From the NCBI RefSeq assembly GCF_009695635.1, contig NZ_VUNN01000002.1, positions 1 to 64,000 on the forward strand: 64,000 nucleotides of DNA, written 5' to 3'. Shown piece after piece: positions 50,368-60,145 of this stretch. Numbering within the stretch: the stretch's first letter is position 1; the number at the start of each line of letters is the position of its first letter. The notes under the pieces were generated by a model. It saw only the letters and a list, made by a program, of their open reading frames with translations. It made no database searches and was not told where the DNA came from. Position numbers and translations under genes: made by a program. This DNA comes from Bullifex porci. Its GTDB lineage: Bacteria; Spirochaetota; Spirochaetia; Sphaerochaetales; Sphaerochaetaceae.

Positions 50368-52932
50368 ATGGATTTAAATAAATTTACTATTAAAATGCAG
50401 GAGGCAGTTGAGAGAGCTAATCAATTTGCTGGTGAAGAGGGACATAGCGAATTGACCTCAGCACATATCTTAATTGCACTCCTTGACCAAAAGGAAGGTG
50501 TAATTAGACCTCTTTTGGAAAAGCTAGGAATTAGCGTTCAAAGTGTAACTTCCGCAATGCGAGATGTACTTGCTAAGCTTCCAAAGGCATATGGCAATGT
50601 ACAAAGAAGTCTTTCCCAGAGCTGTTATCAGGACTTAAATCAAGCTGAAAAAATAGCTTCCTCTTTTAAGGATGAATATACTAGTGCAGAGCATTTCCTA
50701 CTTGCGCTAGTAGAGTCCTCAAGTGCTGAGGGACGTGCTTTAAACGAACTCGGACTTAAGAAGGAAGAGATTCTTAAGGCTTTAAAGGATATTAGGGGGA
50801 ACGTTAGAATTACTAACCAAGATCCTGAGGCTAGCTACCAGGTACTTGAGAAGTATTGTAAGGATTTAACTAAGGCAGCTAGAGAGGATAAGCTTGACCC
50901 AGTTATCGGCCGTGATGAGGAGATAAGAAGGGTTATGCAGGTTCTTTGCCGTAAGACTAAGAACAACCCTGTATTAATTGGTGAGCCTGGTGTTGGTAAA
51001 ACAGCTATTGTAGAGGGACTTGCTCAAAGAATTGTAAAGGGTGATGTACCTGAATCCTTAAGAAGTAAGAGAATACTTTCTCTTGATGTAGGCTCCTTGG
51101 TTGCAGGTGCAAAGTTTAGGGGTGAATTCGAGGAAAGATTAAAGGGCGTTATTAATGAAGTTACTAAAAGTAATGGCGAGGTAATACTCTTTATCGATGA
51201 GCTTCATACTATTGTTGGTGCCGGTGCAAGTGAGGGCTCTACCGATGCTTCTAACCTAATTAAGCCTGCTCTAGCAAGAGGTGAGTTACATGCTATTGGT
51301 GCAACTACACTCGATGAATACAGAAAGTATATCGAAACAGATAAGGCTCTTGAGAGAAGATTCCAGACTGTTTATACAAAGGAACCAACTGTAGAGGATA
51401 CTATTGCTATTCTTAGAGGTCTTCAGCCTAAATATGAAGTACACCATGGTGTAAGAATTAAGGATGAAGCCCTAGTTGCTGCTGCTACTTTATCAGATAG
51501 ATACATTACTAATAGATTCCTTCCTGATAAAGCAATTGACCTTGTCGATGAGGCTGCATCACAGCTAAAGATGGAGATCGAAAGCCAGCCTGTAGAGCTC
51601 GATAAAATCGATAGAAAGATGCTTCAGCTATCTGTTGAAAAGAGTGCTCTAGCTAGAGAAAAGGATGAAGCTAGTAAGGAGCGTCTTGATAAGATTAATA
51701 GCGAGCTTGCCGACTTAAAGTCTCGTCACGATGCAATGCATCTTCAATGGAGTAATGAAAAAGAGCTTATTGATGGTCTAAAGAGCAAAAAGAGTGAGCT
51801 TGAAAGACTTTCTAGTGAGCAAGCACAAGCTGAGAGGGATGGTAACCTAAATAGAGCTGCTGAGATTAAATATGGTTTAATTCCAGCTGTCCAGAAGGAT
51901 ATCAAGGAGAGAGAGGAGAAGCTAAAGCAATCACAAAACTCTGAGCATCGTCTCTTAAGAGAGGAGGTAACAGAGGATGATATTGCTAGAATAGTTTCCT
52001 CCTGGACCGGTGTACCTGTTAGTAAGATGATGGGTAGTGAGATGCAAAAGTACCTAAAGCTTGAGGATACTCTTTCTAAGAAGGTAATTGGACAAGAGGA
52101 AGCAATTAGAGCTGTTAGTAATGCGATTAGACGTAATAAGACAGGTATTGGCGATGAGCATAGACCTCTTGGCTCATTCCTATTTGCAGGTCCAACTGGT
52201 GTAGGTAAGACATTACTTGCAAAGATTCTTGCAGATTTTCTCTTTGATGATGAGAGAGCTTTAACTCGTATAGATATGTCTGAGTATATGGAGAAATACT
52301 CAGTGTCTAGATTAATTGGAGCACCTCCAGGATATGTTGGTTATGATCAGGGTGGTCAGCTTACAGAGGTTGTAAGAAGAAGACCTTATTCAGTTATCTT
52401 GTTTGATGAAATTGAAAAGGCACATCCTGATGTATTTAACATCCTACTTCAGGTTCTTGATGATGGTCGTCTTACAGATGGTCAGGGTAGAGTAGTAGAT
52501 TTCACAAATACTATTATTATCATGACTAGTAACCTAGCATCACGTGAGATACTTGAGCAGAAAGCTAAGAAGGAGGATATTTTATCAATAATTGAAGCTC
52601 ACTTTAAGCCTGAGTTTATTAACCGTATCGATGAAATAGTTATCTTCAATCCTCTTGGTAAGGAGCAGGTATCTTCAATTGTTGAATTGCAGCTTGAAGC
52701 TCTAAAGAAGAGAATTCAAGGCCGTGGCTATGACTTAGTATGGGATGATAAGGTCGTTTCCTATATTAGTGATGTTGGCTTTGACCCAGATTTCGGTGCT
52801 CGTCCAATTAGACGTGCAATTCAAAATGAGATTGAAAATACTCTTGCTAAGGAGATGCTTGCAGGAACACTTTCAACCTCTAAACCAATTAAGCTAACGC
52901 TTGAAAATGACCATATAAAGGTCTCTAACTAA
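50368..52932 (+). CDS. clpB: ATP-dependent chaperone ClpB
   Basis: An 854-residue disaggregase. It has the Clp N-domain (1-145: [20 protein letters not shown]), AAA module 1 with Walker A GEPGVGKT near 205 and [12 protein letters not shown], and the coiled-coil M-domain around 400-520 that distinguishes ClpB from ClpA/C. AAA module 2 has GPTGVGKT near 608, [16 protein letters not shown] and FINRIDEI. The tail lacks a ClpP-binding loop motif that I can see. TTGGAG precedes ATG 50368. It rescues aggregated proteins with DnaK. I found no CIRCE element upstream. Confidence 0.95.
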   Translation: MDLNKFTIKMQEAVERANQFAGEEGHSELTSAHILIALLDQKEGVIRPLLEKLGISVQSVTSAMRDVLAKLPKAYGNVQRSLSQSCYQDLNQAEKIASSFKDEYTSAEHFLLALVESSSAEGRALNELGLKKEEILKALKDIRGNVRITNQDPEASYQVLEKYCKDLTKAAREDKLDPVIGRDEEIRRVMQVLCRKTKNNPVLIGEPGVGKTAIVEGLAQRIVKGDVPESLRSKRILSLDVGSLVAGAKFRGEFEERLKGVINEVTKSNGEVILFIDELHTIVGAGASEGSTDASNLIKPALARGELHAIGATTLDEYRKYIETDKALERRFQTVYTKEPTVEDTIAILRGLQPKYEVHHGVRIKDEALVAAATLSDRYITNRFLPDKAIDLVDEAASQLKMEIESQPVELDKIDRKMLQLSVEKSALAREKDEASKERLDKINSELADLKSRHDAMHLQWSNEKELIDGLKSKKSELERLSSEQAQAERDGNLNRAAEIKYGLIPAVQKDIKEREEKLKQSQNSEHRLLREEVTEDDIARIVSSWTGVPVSKMMGSEMQKYLKLEDTLSKKVIGQEEAIRAVSNAIRRNKTGIGDEHRPLGSFLFAGPTGVGKTLLAKILADFLFDDERALTRIDMSEYMEKYSVSRLIGAPPGYVGYDQGGQLTEVVRRRPYSVILFDEIEKAHPDVFNILLQVLDDGRLTDGQGRVVDFTNTIIIMTSNLASREILEQKAKKEDILSIIEAHFKPEFINRIDEIVIFNPLGKEQVSSIVELQLEALKKRIQGRGYDLVWDDKVVSYISDVGFDPDFGARPIRRAIQNEIENTLAKEMLAGTLSTSKPIKLTLENDHIKVSN

Positions 52933-52938
52933 ATAAAT

Positions 52939-52976
52939 GCCTCACCTATGCATAAAGCAGGGTGAGGCTTTATTTT
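52939..52976. terminator. Bidirectional terminator between clpB and the MocA-like gene
   Basis: Stem GCCTCACC (52939-52946) / GGTGAGGC (52961-52968) followed by TTTATTTT. The convergent gene ends inside this region at 52970. Confidence 0.8.
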
Positions 52977-53524
52977 AAATGCTCTTTAATAGCATTTAAT
53001 GAAGCAGGATCATCAATATCTATTATGCTTTCTCTTCTTCCGCTATAGAAATTATGAGGATGCTCTTTAATTACATCTCTAACTCTTTTATCACTTGAGA
53101 GTATTAATTCTACTAGCTCCTTCTTTAGAGCAACTGGATGACCTGCTATGCCATTAAATATCGGTCTAGCAGCTAGTACATCCTTTAAATTTATCTCTGC
53201 TTTTATAAAATCTTCCCTTTGTAAAAAGGGTACATCGGCAAGAGTTACTATGATATCTGATTGAGTATGAGAGAGTAGGCATCTTAACGATGATTCTTGT
53301 CCATTTTCATATTGTGGATTGTATATTACTTTAACGGGATAGTTTTTTAATATATCCTCGCTCCTTTCTCTTTCATAACCAGTTATTACAGTTATATCAT
53401 TTGAATATGAGAGTGCATTTATTACACTATGCTCTAGGATTGTTTTTCCTCCTACATCTATTAATAGCTTATTAATATTACCCATTCTTTTTGACAATCC
53501 TGCTGCAAGAATTCCTATTTTCAT
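52970..53524 (-). CDS. MobA/MocA-like nucleotidyltransferase
   Basis: A 184-residue NTP-transferase. LAAGLSKRMGNINKLL (6-21) is the nucleotide loop with the conserved Lys, ADVP near 96 binds metal, and GIAGHPVALKKEL near 125 closes the site. It resembles molybdenum cofactor cytidylyl/guanylyltransferases (MocA/MobA). No molybdenum cofactor genes are in the window, so the substrate could also be another sugar or cofactor phosphate. It is divergent from the DUF554 gene. Confidence 0.75.
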   Translation of the reverse strand: MKIGILAAGLSKRMGNINKLLIDVGGKTILEHSVINALSYSNDITVITGYERERSEDILKNYPVKVIYNPQYENGQESSLRCLLSHTQSDIIVTLADVPFLQREDFIKAEINLKDVLAARPIFNGIAGHPVALKKELVELILSSDKRVRDVIKEHPHNFYSGRRESIIDIDDPASLNAIKEHLK

Positions 53525-53562
53525 AATAGAACAAAACCTCTCCTAAAACTATAATAGCACCT

Positions 53563-54258
53563 ATGATAGCAACATTCATCAATGCATTTACTGTAATTTT
53601 AGGTGGCCTTTTAGGCCTTTTATTAAAGAAAAAGATATCTTCATCCTTTAAAGATATTGTTATGACTGCAGCAGGTGTTACAACCTTAGTACTTGGACTT
53701 GGAATGGCTTTAGAGGCACCAAGTGCTATAGCAAATTTATTTAGTATGATTTTAGGTGGCTTTATTGGGTTTGCCTTAAGAATAGAGGATAGAGTTTTAA
53801 GCCTTGGCGATAAGATAGAAAGACTTGGTGGTTCATCAGCTTCAAATGGAGATTTTGCAAAGGGCTTTCTTAATTCCTCACTTTTATTTTGTACTGGAGC
53901 AATGAGTATAGTTGGCTCCATTCAAGCCGGAACTACCTCAAACTATGAGCTAATATTAATTAAGAGTGTAATGGATGGCTTTATGGCTATAGTGTTTGCA
54001 TCAACCTACGGTCTTGGAGTTTTTGCTTCTGCGCTTACTATTATTGTTTATCAGGGCTTCTTTACCTTAGCAGGTGGGTATATCGAGCCTATACTAGGAG
54101 AGGTTGGAATAAGTGCTATGGCATCAACTGGAGGATTCCTTCTAGTTCTATTAGCATTAAGCCTACTAAATCTTAAGGACTCTAAAACAGGAAACTTCCT
54201 ACCTGCTTTAATCCTAGCTCCAATAATGCAATACCTATATAGCTTACTTCCTCTTTAA
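53563..54258 (+). CDS. DUF554 membrane protein
   Basis: A 231-residue integral membrane protein with about seven hydrophobic segments. It is typical DUF554 (YdfK/YqgA-like): MIATFINAFTVILGGLLGLL, VTTLVLGLGMALE near 40, MILGGFIGFALRIEDRVLSL near 65 and FCTGAMSIVGSIQAG near 110. It is probably a transporter or channel of unknown substrate. The ATG is 38 bp from the divergent gene. It ends at a strong terminator shared with glgP. Confidence 0.85.
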   Translation: MIATFINAFTVILGGLLGLLLKKKISSSFKDIVMTAAGVTTLVLGLGMALEAPSAIANLFSMILGGFIGFALRIEDRVLSLGDKIERLGGSSASNGDFAKGFLNSSLLFCTGAMSIVGSIQAGTTSNYELILIKSVMDGFMAIVFASTYGLGVFASALTIIVYQGFFTLAGGYIEPILGEVGISAMASTGGFLLVLLALSLLNLKDSKTGNFLPALILAPIMQYLYSLLPL

Positions 54259-54263
54259 AAAAT

Positions 54264-54293
54264 AAAAGCGTCTTCACAAGGAAAGACGCTTTT
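54264..54293. terminator. Bidirectional terminator between DUF554 gene and glgP
   Basis: Perfect 11-bp arms AAAAGCGTCTT (54264-54274) and AAGACGCTTTT (54283-54293) give T runs on both strands. Confidence 0.9.
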
Positions 54294-54312
54294 ATATGAC
54301 ATAGGCTATTTA

Positions 54313-56826
54313 TTAGTTGTTTTTAGCATCCTCAAGGGCACTATCTGTCTTGCTCTTCTTAACAGGACACTTCTTAACTTTCCAAATCTCATTTGCATAC
54401 TCAAGGATTGTTCTATCTGAAGAGAACTTACTTGAAGAAGCAATATTGATGATAGCCTTCTTATTCCATTCATCAATATTATTCTTGTAAAGATCTGTAG
54501 CTTTGTTATGCATGTCGTTATACATTCTAAGATCAGCAAAGATACAATACTTATCACCATATTCAAATAGGGATCTTAAGAGTGGCTCAAAGATATTTGG
54601 CTCACTAACGTTGAAGTGACCAGAGGTAACTAGATCAACAGCCTTCTTGATTTCTGCATCCTTATTTACCCAGTCCATTGGGTTGTAGCCATTATTCTTA
54701 AGAGCTGTGATTTCATCCTCAGTATGACCGAAGATAAAGCAGTTCTCTGCGCCAGCCTCTTCCTGGATTTCAACGTTTGCACCATCGAGAGTACCCATTG
54801 TGAGAGCACCGTTGATCATGAACTTCATGTTACCTGTACCACTAGCCTCAAGACCTGCTGTTGAGATCTGCTCTGAGATGTTAGTAGCTGGGATAACCTT
54901 TTCAGCCATTGTTACACGGTAGTTAGGCATGAAGAATACCTGTAAGCTCTTATTAACCTGTGGGTCAGAGTTGATAACTGCTGCAACGTTATTAATAAAC
55001 TTAATAATAAGCTTAGCATTAACATATCCAGGAGCAGCCTTACCACCAAATAAGAAGGTTGTAGGTGGGAATGATTCTCTATAAGCCTTATCTTCCTTCA
55101 TTCTTGAATAGATTAAGATAACGTTAAAGATATTCATTAGCTGTCTCTTATACTCGTGAATACGCTTAACCTGAACATCAAATAGGGTAGATGGGTCTAC
55201 AATGATACCACAATCCTTCTTGAGGAATGCTGCTGCTGTTTCCTTAGCACTTCTTTTAATCTTATTAAAGTCCTCTCTGAAGGCAGCATCATCTGCATAG
55301 CTCTTAAGGTTAGCAATTTGGCTAAAGTCTGTAATCCAGCCATCACCAATTACTTCTGTAATCTTTTTAGCAAGTAATGGGTTTGCATCTAAGAGCCAAC
55401 GGCGCTGTGTAATACCATTAGTCTTATTATTAAATCTTTCTGGGTAGATTTGGTTAAACTCAGGGAACATACTAGTCTTGAGAAGCTCTGAGTGGAGTGC
55501 TGCAACACCGTTTGTTGAGTGAGTACCAATAATAGAAAGGTTAGCCATTCTAATCATCTTAGGATTTGATTCCTCGATAATAGAAACCTTTGCAATCTTG
55601 TCATTTTGGAATGGGAAGAATGCTACAGCCTTCTGGAGGAAGCGATGATTTATTTCATAGATGATCTGGAGGTGTCTTGGGAGAATTGAACCAAGCATTG
55701 GTACTGACCACTTTTCAAGTGCTTCTGGCATCAATGTGTGGTTTGTATATCCAAGAGTTTTAACTGTAATATCCCAAGCCTCATCCCACTCGAGTCCCTC
55801 TAGGTCGATGAGTACTCTCATTAGCTCTGGAACTGTAATTGATGGGTGAGTATCGTTAAGCTGGATAGCTGCTTCATTAGGGAAGTTCTTCCAATTGTAG
55901 TTAGGATTTCTCTTAAATCTTCTAACGATATCTGCAACTGAGCACGCAACAAAGAAGTACTGCTGCTTTAATCTTAGCTCCTTACCCATATAAAGAGTAT
56001 CATTAGGGTAGAGAACCTGTGAGATATTCTCTGCATTAATCTTGTTTCTTACTGCTTCTGTGTAATCACCTGAGTTAAACTCCTGGAAGCTGAATTCAGC
56101 TGGTGACATTGCAGACCAGAGACGAAGTGTGTTGATAGTCTTACCACCGTAGCCAATAATTGGTGTGTCGTAAGCCATACCATTTACCTGTTCAGCTGGA
56201 ACCCACTTATAGATATCCTTTCCATTTTCTCTGATAACCTTTACCTCACCACCAAAATATACTGGGTATACGATAGAAGGTCTCTTTACTTCCCAAGGAT
56301 TTCCGTTTTCAAGCCAGTTATCTGGGAGCTCTGCCTGCCAGCCATTTCTAATTTGCTGCTTAAAGATACCATAATTATATCTAATACCATAGCCATAAGC
56401 TGGAAGCTCTAGAGTTGCTAAGCTATCGAGGAAGCATGCTGCAAGACGTCCTAAACCACCATTACCAAGGCCTGCATCTGGTTCAATATCTGCAAGCTCT
56501 TCAAATTGATATCCAAGAGAAGCAAAAGCATCCTTAACCTGCTTTTCAATACCAAGGTTGATGATGTTGTTGGTCATAGCTCTACCCATGAGGAATTCTA
56601 GTGAAAGGTAGTAGACCCTCTTAGCGCTCTTCGCTCTCTGAGTTTTTCTGGAGAGATCCCACTGGTGGATTATCCTATCACGGATTGCCAGCACTGCAGC
56701 CTGATATTTAGCTTGATCATCTACATGATAAGTATCTGCATCGAGAGTATATTTTAATTGCTCTGCAAAATCCTGTGCGATGTCTTTGGCAGTGTGTCCG
56801 TATTTTGTACGAATTTCGTTGGCCAT
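54313..56826 (-). CDS. glgP: Glycogen/starch phosphorylase
   Basis: An 837-residue GT35 phosphorylase. It has VYYLSLEFLMGRAMTNNIIN near 72, EPDAGLGNGGLGRLAACFLD near 115, YKRQLMNIFNVILIYSRMKE in the C-terminal domain, and EASGTGNMKFMINGALTMGT near 655 with the Lys that binds pyridoxal phosphate. It releases glucose 1-phosphate from alpha-1,4 glucans in the cytosol. Its length matches the family. It is monocistronic, facing the terminator at 54264, and starts about 200 bp from the tRNA-Thr cluster on the other strand. Confidence 0.95.
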   Translation of the reverse strand: MANEIRTKYGHTAKDIAQDFAEQLKYTLDADTYHVDDQAKYQAAVLAIRDRIIHQWDLSRKTQRAKSAKRVYYLSLEFLMGRAMTNNIINLGIEKQVKDAFASLGYQFEELADIEPDAGLGNGGLGRLAACFLDSLATLELPAYGYGIRYNYGIFKQQIRNGWQAELPDNWLENGNPWEVKRPSIVYPVYFGGEVKVIRENGKDIYKWVPAEQVNGMAYDTPIIGYGGKTINTLRLWSAMSPAEFSFQEFNSGDYTEAVRNKINAENISQVLYPNDTLYMGKELRLKQQYFFVACSVADIVRRFKRNPNYNWKNFPNEAAIQLNDTHPSITVPELMRVLIDLEGLEWDEAWDITVKTLGYTNHTLMPEALEKWSVPMLGSILPRHLQIIYEINHRFLQKAVAFFPFQNDKIAKVSIIEESNPKMIRMANLSIIGTHSTNGVAALHSELLKTSMFPEFNQIYPERFNNKTNGITQRRWLLDANPLLAKKITEVIGDGWITDFSQIANLKSYADDAAFREDFNKIKRSAKETAAAFLKKDCGIIVDPSTLFDVQVKRIHEYKRQLMNIFNVILIYSRMKEDKAYRESFPPTTFLFGGKAAPGYVNAKLIIKFINNVAAVINSDPQVNKSLQVFFMPNYRVTMAEKVIPATNISEQISTAGLEASGTGNMKFMINGALTMGTLDGANVEIQEEAGAENCFIFGHTEDEITALKNNGYNPMDWVNKDAEIKKAVDLVTSGHFNVSEPNIFEPLLRSLFEYGDKYCIFADLRMYNDMHNKATDLYKNNIDEWNKKAIINIASSSKFSSDRTILEYANEIWKVKKCPVKKSKTDSALEDAKNN

Positions 56827-56959
56827 ATTATCTCCTAATTTGTAAAAATCAACGAATTTTAATATAGATAATTTTTTGTAAATTAAGCAAGTACTAAACT
56901 AATGTAAATAAAAATAAACTCGAGAAGAAATATATTAAAAGAATAATTTTTTTGATATA

Positions 56960-56989
56960 TTGACAAAATATGAAATATTCTGATACATT
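56960..56989 (+). promoter_or_regulatory. Promoter of the trnT-rpmG-trnW-secE-nusG unit
   Basis: TTGACA (56960-56965), 18 bp, TACATT (56984-56989), with TG just upstream of the -10 box. Transcription would start about 35 bp before tRNA-Thr. Confidence 0.6.
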
Positions 56990-57031
56990 ATCTTCTGCAT
57001 GTTCGACATAGTCGGATAAGTGTATATTTGT

Positions 57032-57104
57032 GCCCTTGTAGCTCAGTCGGTAGAGCACCACCATGGTAAGGTGGGGGTCAGCGGTTCAAATCCGCTCGAG
57101 GGCT
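57032..57104 (+). tRNA. tRNA-Thr (anticodon GGT)
   Basis: A complete cloverleaf: acceptor GCCCTTG (57032-57038) pairs with CGAGGGC (57097-57103) and the discriminator is T. The D-arm starts TAGCTC. The anticodon arm CCACC-ATGGTAA-GGTGG gives GGT. The T-arm is AGCGG-TTCAAAT-CCGCT. CCA is not encoded. Thr(GGT) before rpmG/secE is a common arrangement. Confidence 0.95.
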
Positions 57105-57147
57105 CGATAAGAGAAAAGAACGGTAATAACCGAGGAGATATATTGGT

Positions 57148-57327
57148 ATGGCAAGTTCAAAGAAGAAAGGTCCAGTAGAGAAAATTGCTCTTCAGTGCAC
57201 AGAGTGTAAGCAGAAGAACTATACTACAGAGAAAAATCGTCGTAATACACCAAATAAGCTTGAGCTCATGAAGTATTGTCCTTTTGAGAGAAAGCACACT
57301 CTTCACAGAGAGACAAAAATCAAATAA
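57148..57327 (+). CDS. rpmG: 50S ribosomal protein L33
   Basis: A 59-residue protein starting [20 protein letters not shown] with the zinc-type CTEC pair, then [20 protein letters not shown] and the end [10 protein letters not shown]. The second pair, CxxC in zinc-binding L33, reads CPFE, so one ligand Cys is replaced by Glu. GAGGAG precedes ATG 57148. It is a structural protein of the large ribosomal subunit, placed as usual before secE. Confidence 0.95.
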   Translation: MASSKKKGPVEKIALQCTECKQKNYTTEKNRRNTPNKLELMKYCPFERKHTLHRETKIK

Positions 57328-57355
57328 GATTATAAGGGTACGTCAAGGTACCTGC

Positions 57356-57429
57356 AGGTCAATAGCTCCAACGGCTAGAGCACTGGTCTCCAAAACCGGG
57401 TGTTGTAGGTTCGAATCCTACTTGGCCTG
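57356..57429 (+). tRNA. tRNA-Trp (anticodon CCA)
   Basis: Acceptor AGGTCAA (57356-57362) pairs with TTGGCCT (57422-57428), and the discriminator is G57429, as usual for Trp. The D-arm starts TAGCTC; the anticodon arm CTGGT-CTCCAAA-ACCGG gives CCA; the T-arm is GTAGG-TTCGAAT-CCTAC. CCA is not encoded. Flanking bases extend the acceptor pairing by 11 bp in the precursor (57345-57355 with 57429-57439). Confidence 0.95.
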
Positions 57430-57462
57430 CAGGTACCTTGAAACAAATTGGGAGAAAATAAG

Positions 57463-57642
57463 ATGAAGAAAATTGTTAAATACTTCAAGGAATGTTACCT
57501 CGAGATGAAAAAGGTCTCATGGCCTAACCGTCAGATGGTTTTCCAGTCAACAAAGATTGTTATTATCTCTACAGTAGTATTTGCTCTTATCCTTGGCCTT
57601 GTTGATTTCCTTCTCTTGAAGGGTATCTTCTTAATTTTCTAG
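57463..57642 (+). CDS. secE: Protein translocase subunit SecE
   Basis: A 59-residue single-helix SecE. The amphipathic start MKKIVKYFKECYLEMKKVSW is followed by PNRQMVFQSTKIV and one transmembrane segment (IISTVVFALILGLVDFLLL). GGGAG at 57450-57454 selects ATG 57463. It stabilises SecY in the inner-membrane translocon. It lies 12 bp before nusG. Confidence 0.95.
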   Translation: MKKIVKYFKECYLEMKKVSWPNRQMVFQSTKIVIISTVVFALILGLVDFLLLKGIFLIF

Positions 57643-57654
57643 TAGGTAATAATA

Positions 57655-58221
57655 ATGGCGAAAGGTTGGTACATAGTACACACATACTCCGGATATGAAC
57701 AGAAGATCCAGAGAACAATCATGAAATTACGCGAGATGGATGATGACTTCGCTCTTATCGTAACTGATGTTAAGGTTCCAATGGAAACTGTAACAGAAAT
57801 AAAGGACGGTAAGAAGAAGGAGGTTAAGCATAAGCTCCTCCCTGGCTATATCCTCGTTGAGATTGATTTCCCTGAAGATGCTACTTGGAAGAATACATAT
57901 TCAAAGATTAAGAGAATCCAAGGTGTTACCGGCTTTGTTAGTGCTATGGATGGCAGAAAACCACAGCCACTTTCTGCTGCAGAGATGAAGGACATCATGC
58001 AGAAGACAGGTGAAGTACCTACAGAAAAGGTATTTAAGCCAAAACAGAACTTCCAAGTTGGAGAAGAGGTTAAGATTGTTGATGGTCCATTTGAATCATT
58101 CTCTGGTACCATCGAAGAGATTGATTCTGTAAAGAATAAGCTCAGAGTTTCTGTCCAAATCTTTGGTCGTTCAACACCTGTAGAGGTTGAATTCTTACAG
58201 GTTGAGAAGGTAGTTCTCTAA
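57655..58221 (+). CDS. nusG: Transcription termination/antitermination protein NusG
   Basis: A 188-residue protein. The NGN domain begins GWYIVHTYSGYEQKI and contains KLLPGYILVEIDFPEDATW; the KOW domain at the end has FQVGEEVKIVDGPFESFSGT. It binds RNA polymerase and links it to Rho and ribosomes. It is followed by a terminator and a separate promoter for rplK. Confidence 0.95.
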   Translation: MAKGWYIVHTYSGYEQKIQRTIMKLREMDDDFALIVTDVKVPMETVTEIKDGKKKEVKHKLLPGYILVEIDFPEDATWKNTYSKIKRIQGVTGFVSAMDGRKPQPLSAAEMKDIMQKTGEVPTEKVFKPKQNFQVGEEVKIVDGPFESFSGTIEEIDSVKNKLRVSVQIFGRSTPVEVEFLQVEKVVL

Positions 58222-58231
58222 ATATCATTGC

Positions 58232-58269
58232 TAAGACGGGTTCTTGACGCCGTCTTACATTTGTTTTTT
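58232..58269 (+). terminator. Terminator after nusG
   Basis: Stem TAAGACGG (58232-58239) / CCGTCTTA (58250-58257), 10-nt loop, then TTTGTTTTTT. Its tail runs into the -35 box of the next promoter. Confidence 0.8.
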
Positions 58270-58417
58270 GACATCGTCAAGCTAAAATCGTTTACTCCCC
58301 GCTTGGGCAATAGCTCAACCGGGTGGGAGCCAGATCGTATGACTGGCGTTAATACCAGCGCAGAGTCCCGCTTATATCGGTCAACTCAGACCAGACTCTG
58401 ACGTAAGGAGAAAGAAA
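58268..58417 (+). promoter_or_regulatory. Promoter and structured leader of rplK
   Basis: TTGACA (58268-58273), 17 bp, TTTACT (58291-58296). The following leader of about 110 nt is GC-rich and self-complementary: CCAG/CTGG pairs around 58331-58358, and AGAGTC near 58363 with GACTCT near 58394. It probably carries autogenous control by a ribosomal protein such as L1; I cannot assign the fold by eye. Confidence 0.5.
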
Positions 58418-58849
58418 ATGGCAAAGAAGAAGGTTACTGCAGTTATTAAGTTGCAGTGTCCTGCACAGAAGGCTACACCGGCACCACCAATCGGACCGGC
58501 TCTCGGCCCTCATGGTGTCAGTGCCCCACAGTTTGTTCAGCAGTTCAATGACAAGACTAAAGGTTATGAACCTGGACTTATCCTCCCAGTTATCATTACA
58601 GTTTATGCGGATAAGAGCTTCTCTTTTATCCTCAAAACACCACCAGCAGCTGTTCTCATTAAGAAAGCCCTTGGCTTACAGAGCGGTAGTGGTACTCCTA
58701 ACAAGACAAAGGTAGGAAAGCTCACTCAGGCTCAGCTTACAGAGATCGCTACTACAAAGCTTCCTGATCTTAATGCATTCGATATTGAAGCAGCAAAGAA
58801 GATCGTTGCAGGTACAGCACGCTCAATGGGCGTAGAGGTGGAGAAGTAA
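58418..58849 (+). CDS. rplK: 50S ribosomal protein L11
   Basis: A 143-residue L11. It shows [33 protein letters not shown] and the RNA-binding C-terminal half with [20 protein letters not shown] and [18 protein letters not shown] precedes the ATG. It forms the GTPase-associated centre with 23S rRNA. It is one base apart from rplA. Confidence 0.97.
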   Translation: MAKKKVTAVIKLQCPAQKATPAPPIGPALGPHGVSAPQFVQQFNDKTKGYEPGLILPVIITVYADKSFSFILKTPPAAVLIKKALGLQSGSGTPNKTKVGKLTQAQLTEIATTKLPDLNAFDIEAAKKIVAGTARSMGVEVEK

Positions 58850-58850
58850 G

Positions 58851-59537
58851 ATGAAAAGAGGTAAGAAATATCAGGAAGCAGCTAAGAAGGTAGATAGAAA
58901 TCAGCTTTATTCTCTCTTAGATGCTGCAAAATTAGTCAAGGACTGCTCCTTCGCTAAGTTCACGGAAACAGTTGAGATTTCAGTTTGTCTTCAGCTCAAG
59001 AAGAGCCAGACAGTCCGTGATACCGTTGTTCTTCCAAACCAGTTCCAGGCTCAGAAGAAGATTCTCGTCTTCGCTAAGGGTGATAAGGCTCAGGAAGCCC
59101 TCGATGCAGGTGCTGCATATGTAGGTGATACAGAGCTTATCGAAAAGGTTCGCTCAGGTTGGATGGATTTCGATGTCGCTGTCGCAACTCCTGACATGAT
59201 GAAGGATGTAGGTCGTCTCGGTCCTATCCTTGGTAGACGTGGTTTAATGCCTAACCCAAAGACTCACACAGTTACATTTGATATTAAGGAAGCTCTTGCT
59301 GAATTAAATAAAGGTCGTGTAGAGTTCCGCGCTGATAAGACAGGTGTTGTTCACCTTGCTATCGGTAAGGTAAACATGGACGCAGAGAAGATTGCTGAAA
59401 ACGCTCAGGCAACACTTGATGAAATCATGAGAAAGAAGCCTGTTGATGCTAAGGGTGAATTTGTTCTCTCTGTAGCACTCTCTTCAACCATGGGCCCTGG
59501 TGTTCATGTTGACTTTAAAGCTCTTCAGAGCAAGTAA
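58851..59537 (+). CDS. rplA: 50S ribosomal protein L1
   Basis: A 228-residue L1 with the [20 protein letters not shown] start, [20 protein letters not shown] near 60, [32 protein letters not shown] and the end [12 protein letters not shown]. It forms the L1 stalk and in many bacteria represses its own operon by binding the mRNA leader. It is co-translated with rplK. Confidence 0.97.
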   Translation: MKRGKKYQEAAKKVDRNQLYSLLDAAKLVKDCSFAKFTETVEISVCLQLKKSQTVRDTVVLPNQFQAQKKILVFAKGDKAQEALDAGAAYVGDTELIEKVRSGWMDFDVAVATPDMMKDVGRLGPILGRRGLMPNPKTHTVTFDIKEALAELNKGRVEFRADKTGVVHLAIGKVNMDAEKIAENAQATLDEIMRKKPVDAKGEFVLSVALSSTMGPGVHVDFKALQSK

Positions 59538-59549
59538 GGAGGAAAACGT

Positions 59550-60077
59550 ATGGAAAATTATCAGACACGTATTACCCCTGCTAAGGAAGATGCAGTAAAG
59601 GCTCTTAAGGATGAATTTGAGGGATACAACGGTTATATCTTTACAGATTATAGAGGTATGACTGTAGCTCAGATTACAGAGCTTAGGACAGCTCTCAGAA
59701 AGAACGATGCTCAGTACCGCGTTATTAAGAACCGCTTTGCAAAGATTGCAATGAAGGATCTTGGTAAGGGTGGCGCTGAAGAGCAGATGGTTGGCCCAAC
59801 TGCTGTCGCTCTCGCAAAGGGTGATGAATCAAACGTAGTTGCTAAAGCACTTTTCGAAGCAATCAAGAATGGTGCACCTATGCAAGTTAAAGGCGCTTTA
59901 ATTGATGGCGAACTCATGAGTGTAGATGAAGTTGAAGCACTCAGCAAGCTCCCAACAAAGCTCGAGCTTATTGCTTCCTTAATGGGTACAATGAAGGCTC
60001 CAGTTCAGAAGCTCGCTGCTACATTGCTTGCGTATGTCGAATCAAAGGGTGGCGTTGCTACCTCTGACAACGAATAA
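59550..60077 (+). CDS. rplJ: 50S ribosomal protein L10
   Basis: A 175-residue L10 with YIFTDYRGMTVAQITELRTA, RVIKNRFAKIA, VGPTAVALAKGDE and the C-terminal helix LIASLMGTMKAPVQKLAATL that holds the L7/L12 dimers. A strong AAGGAGG site is present. Only 12 bp separate it from rplA, so there is no room for a full L10 leader between them. Confidence 0.97.
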   Translation: MENYQTRITPAKEDAVKALKDEFEGYNGYIFTDYRGMTVAQITELRTALRKNDAQYRVIKNRFAKIAMKDLGKGGAEEQMVGPTAVALAKGDESNVVAKALFEAIKNGAPMQVKGALIDGELMSVDEVEALSKLPTKLELIASLMGTMKAPVQKLAATLLAYVESKGGVATSDNE

Positions 60078-60145
60078 TACGATCATAGTCTTCGTTAATA
60101 CGTAACCTGCTAGATCGTGAAAAATATCTTATAGGAGAAGATAAT

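Noticed and set aside
58297-58417. tRNA-like element in the rplK leader
   Set aside because: TAGCTCAACC resembles a D-arm, but no acceptor or T-arm pairing and no anticodon stem can be formed.
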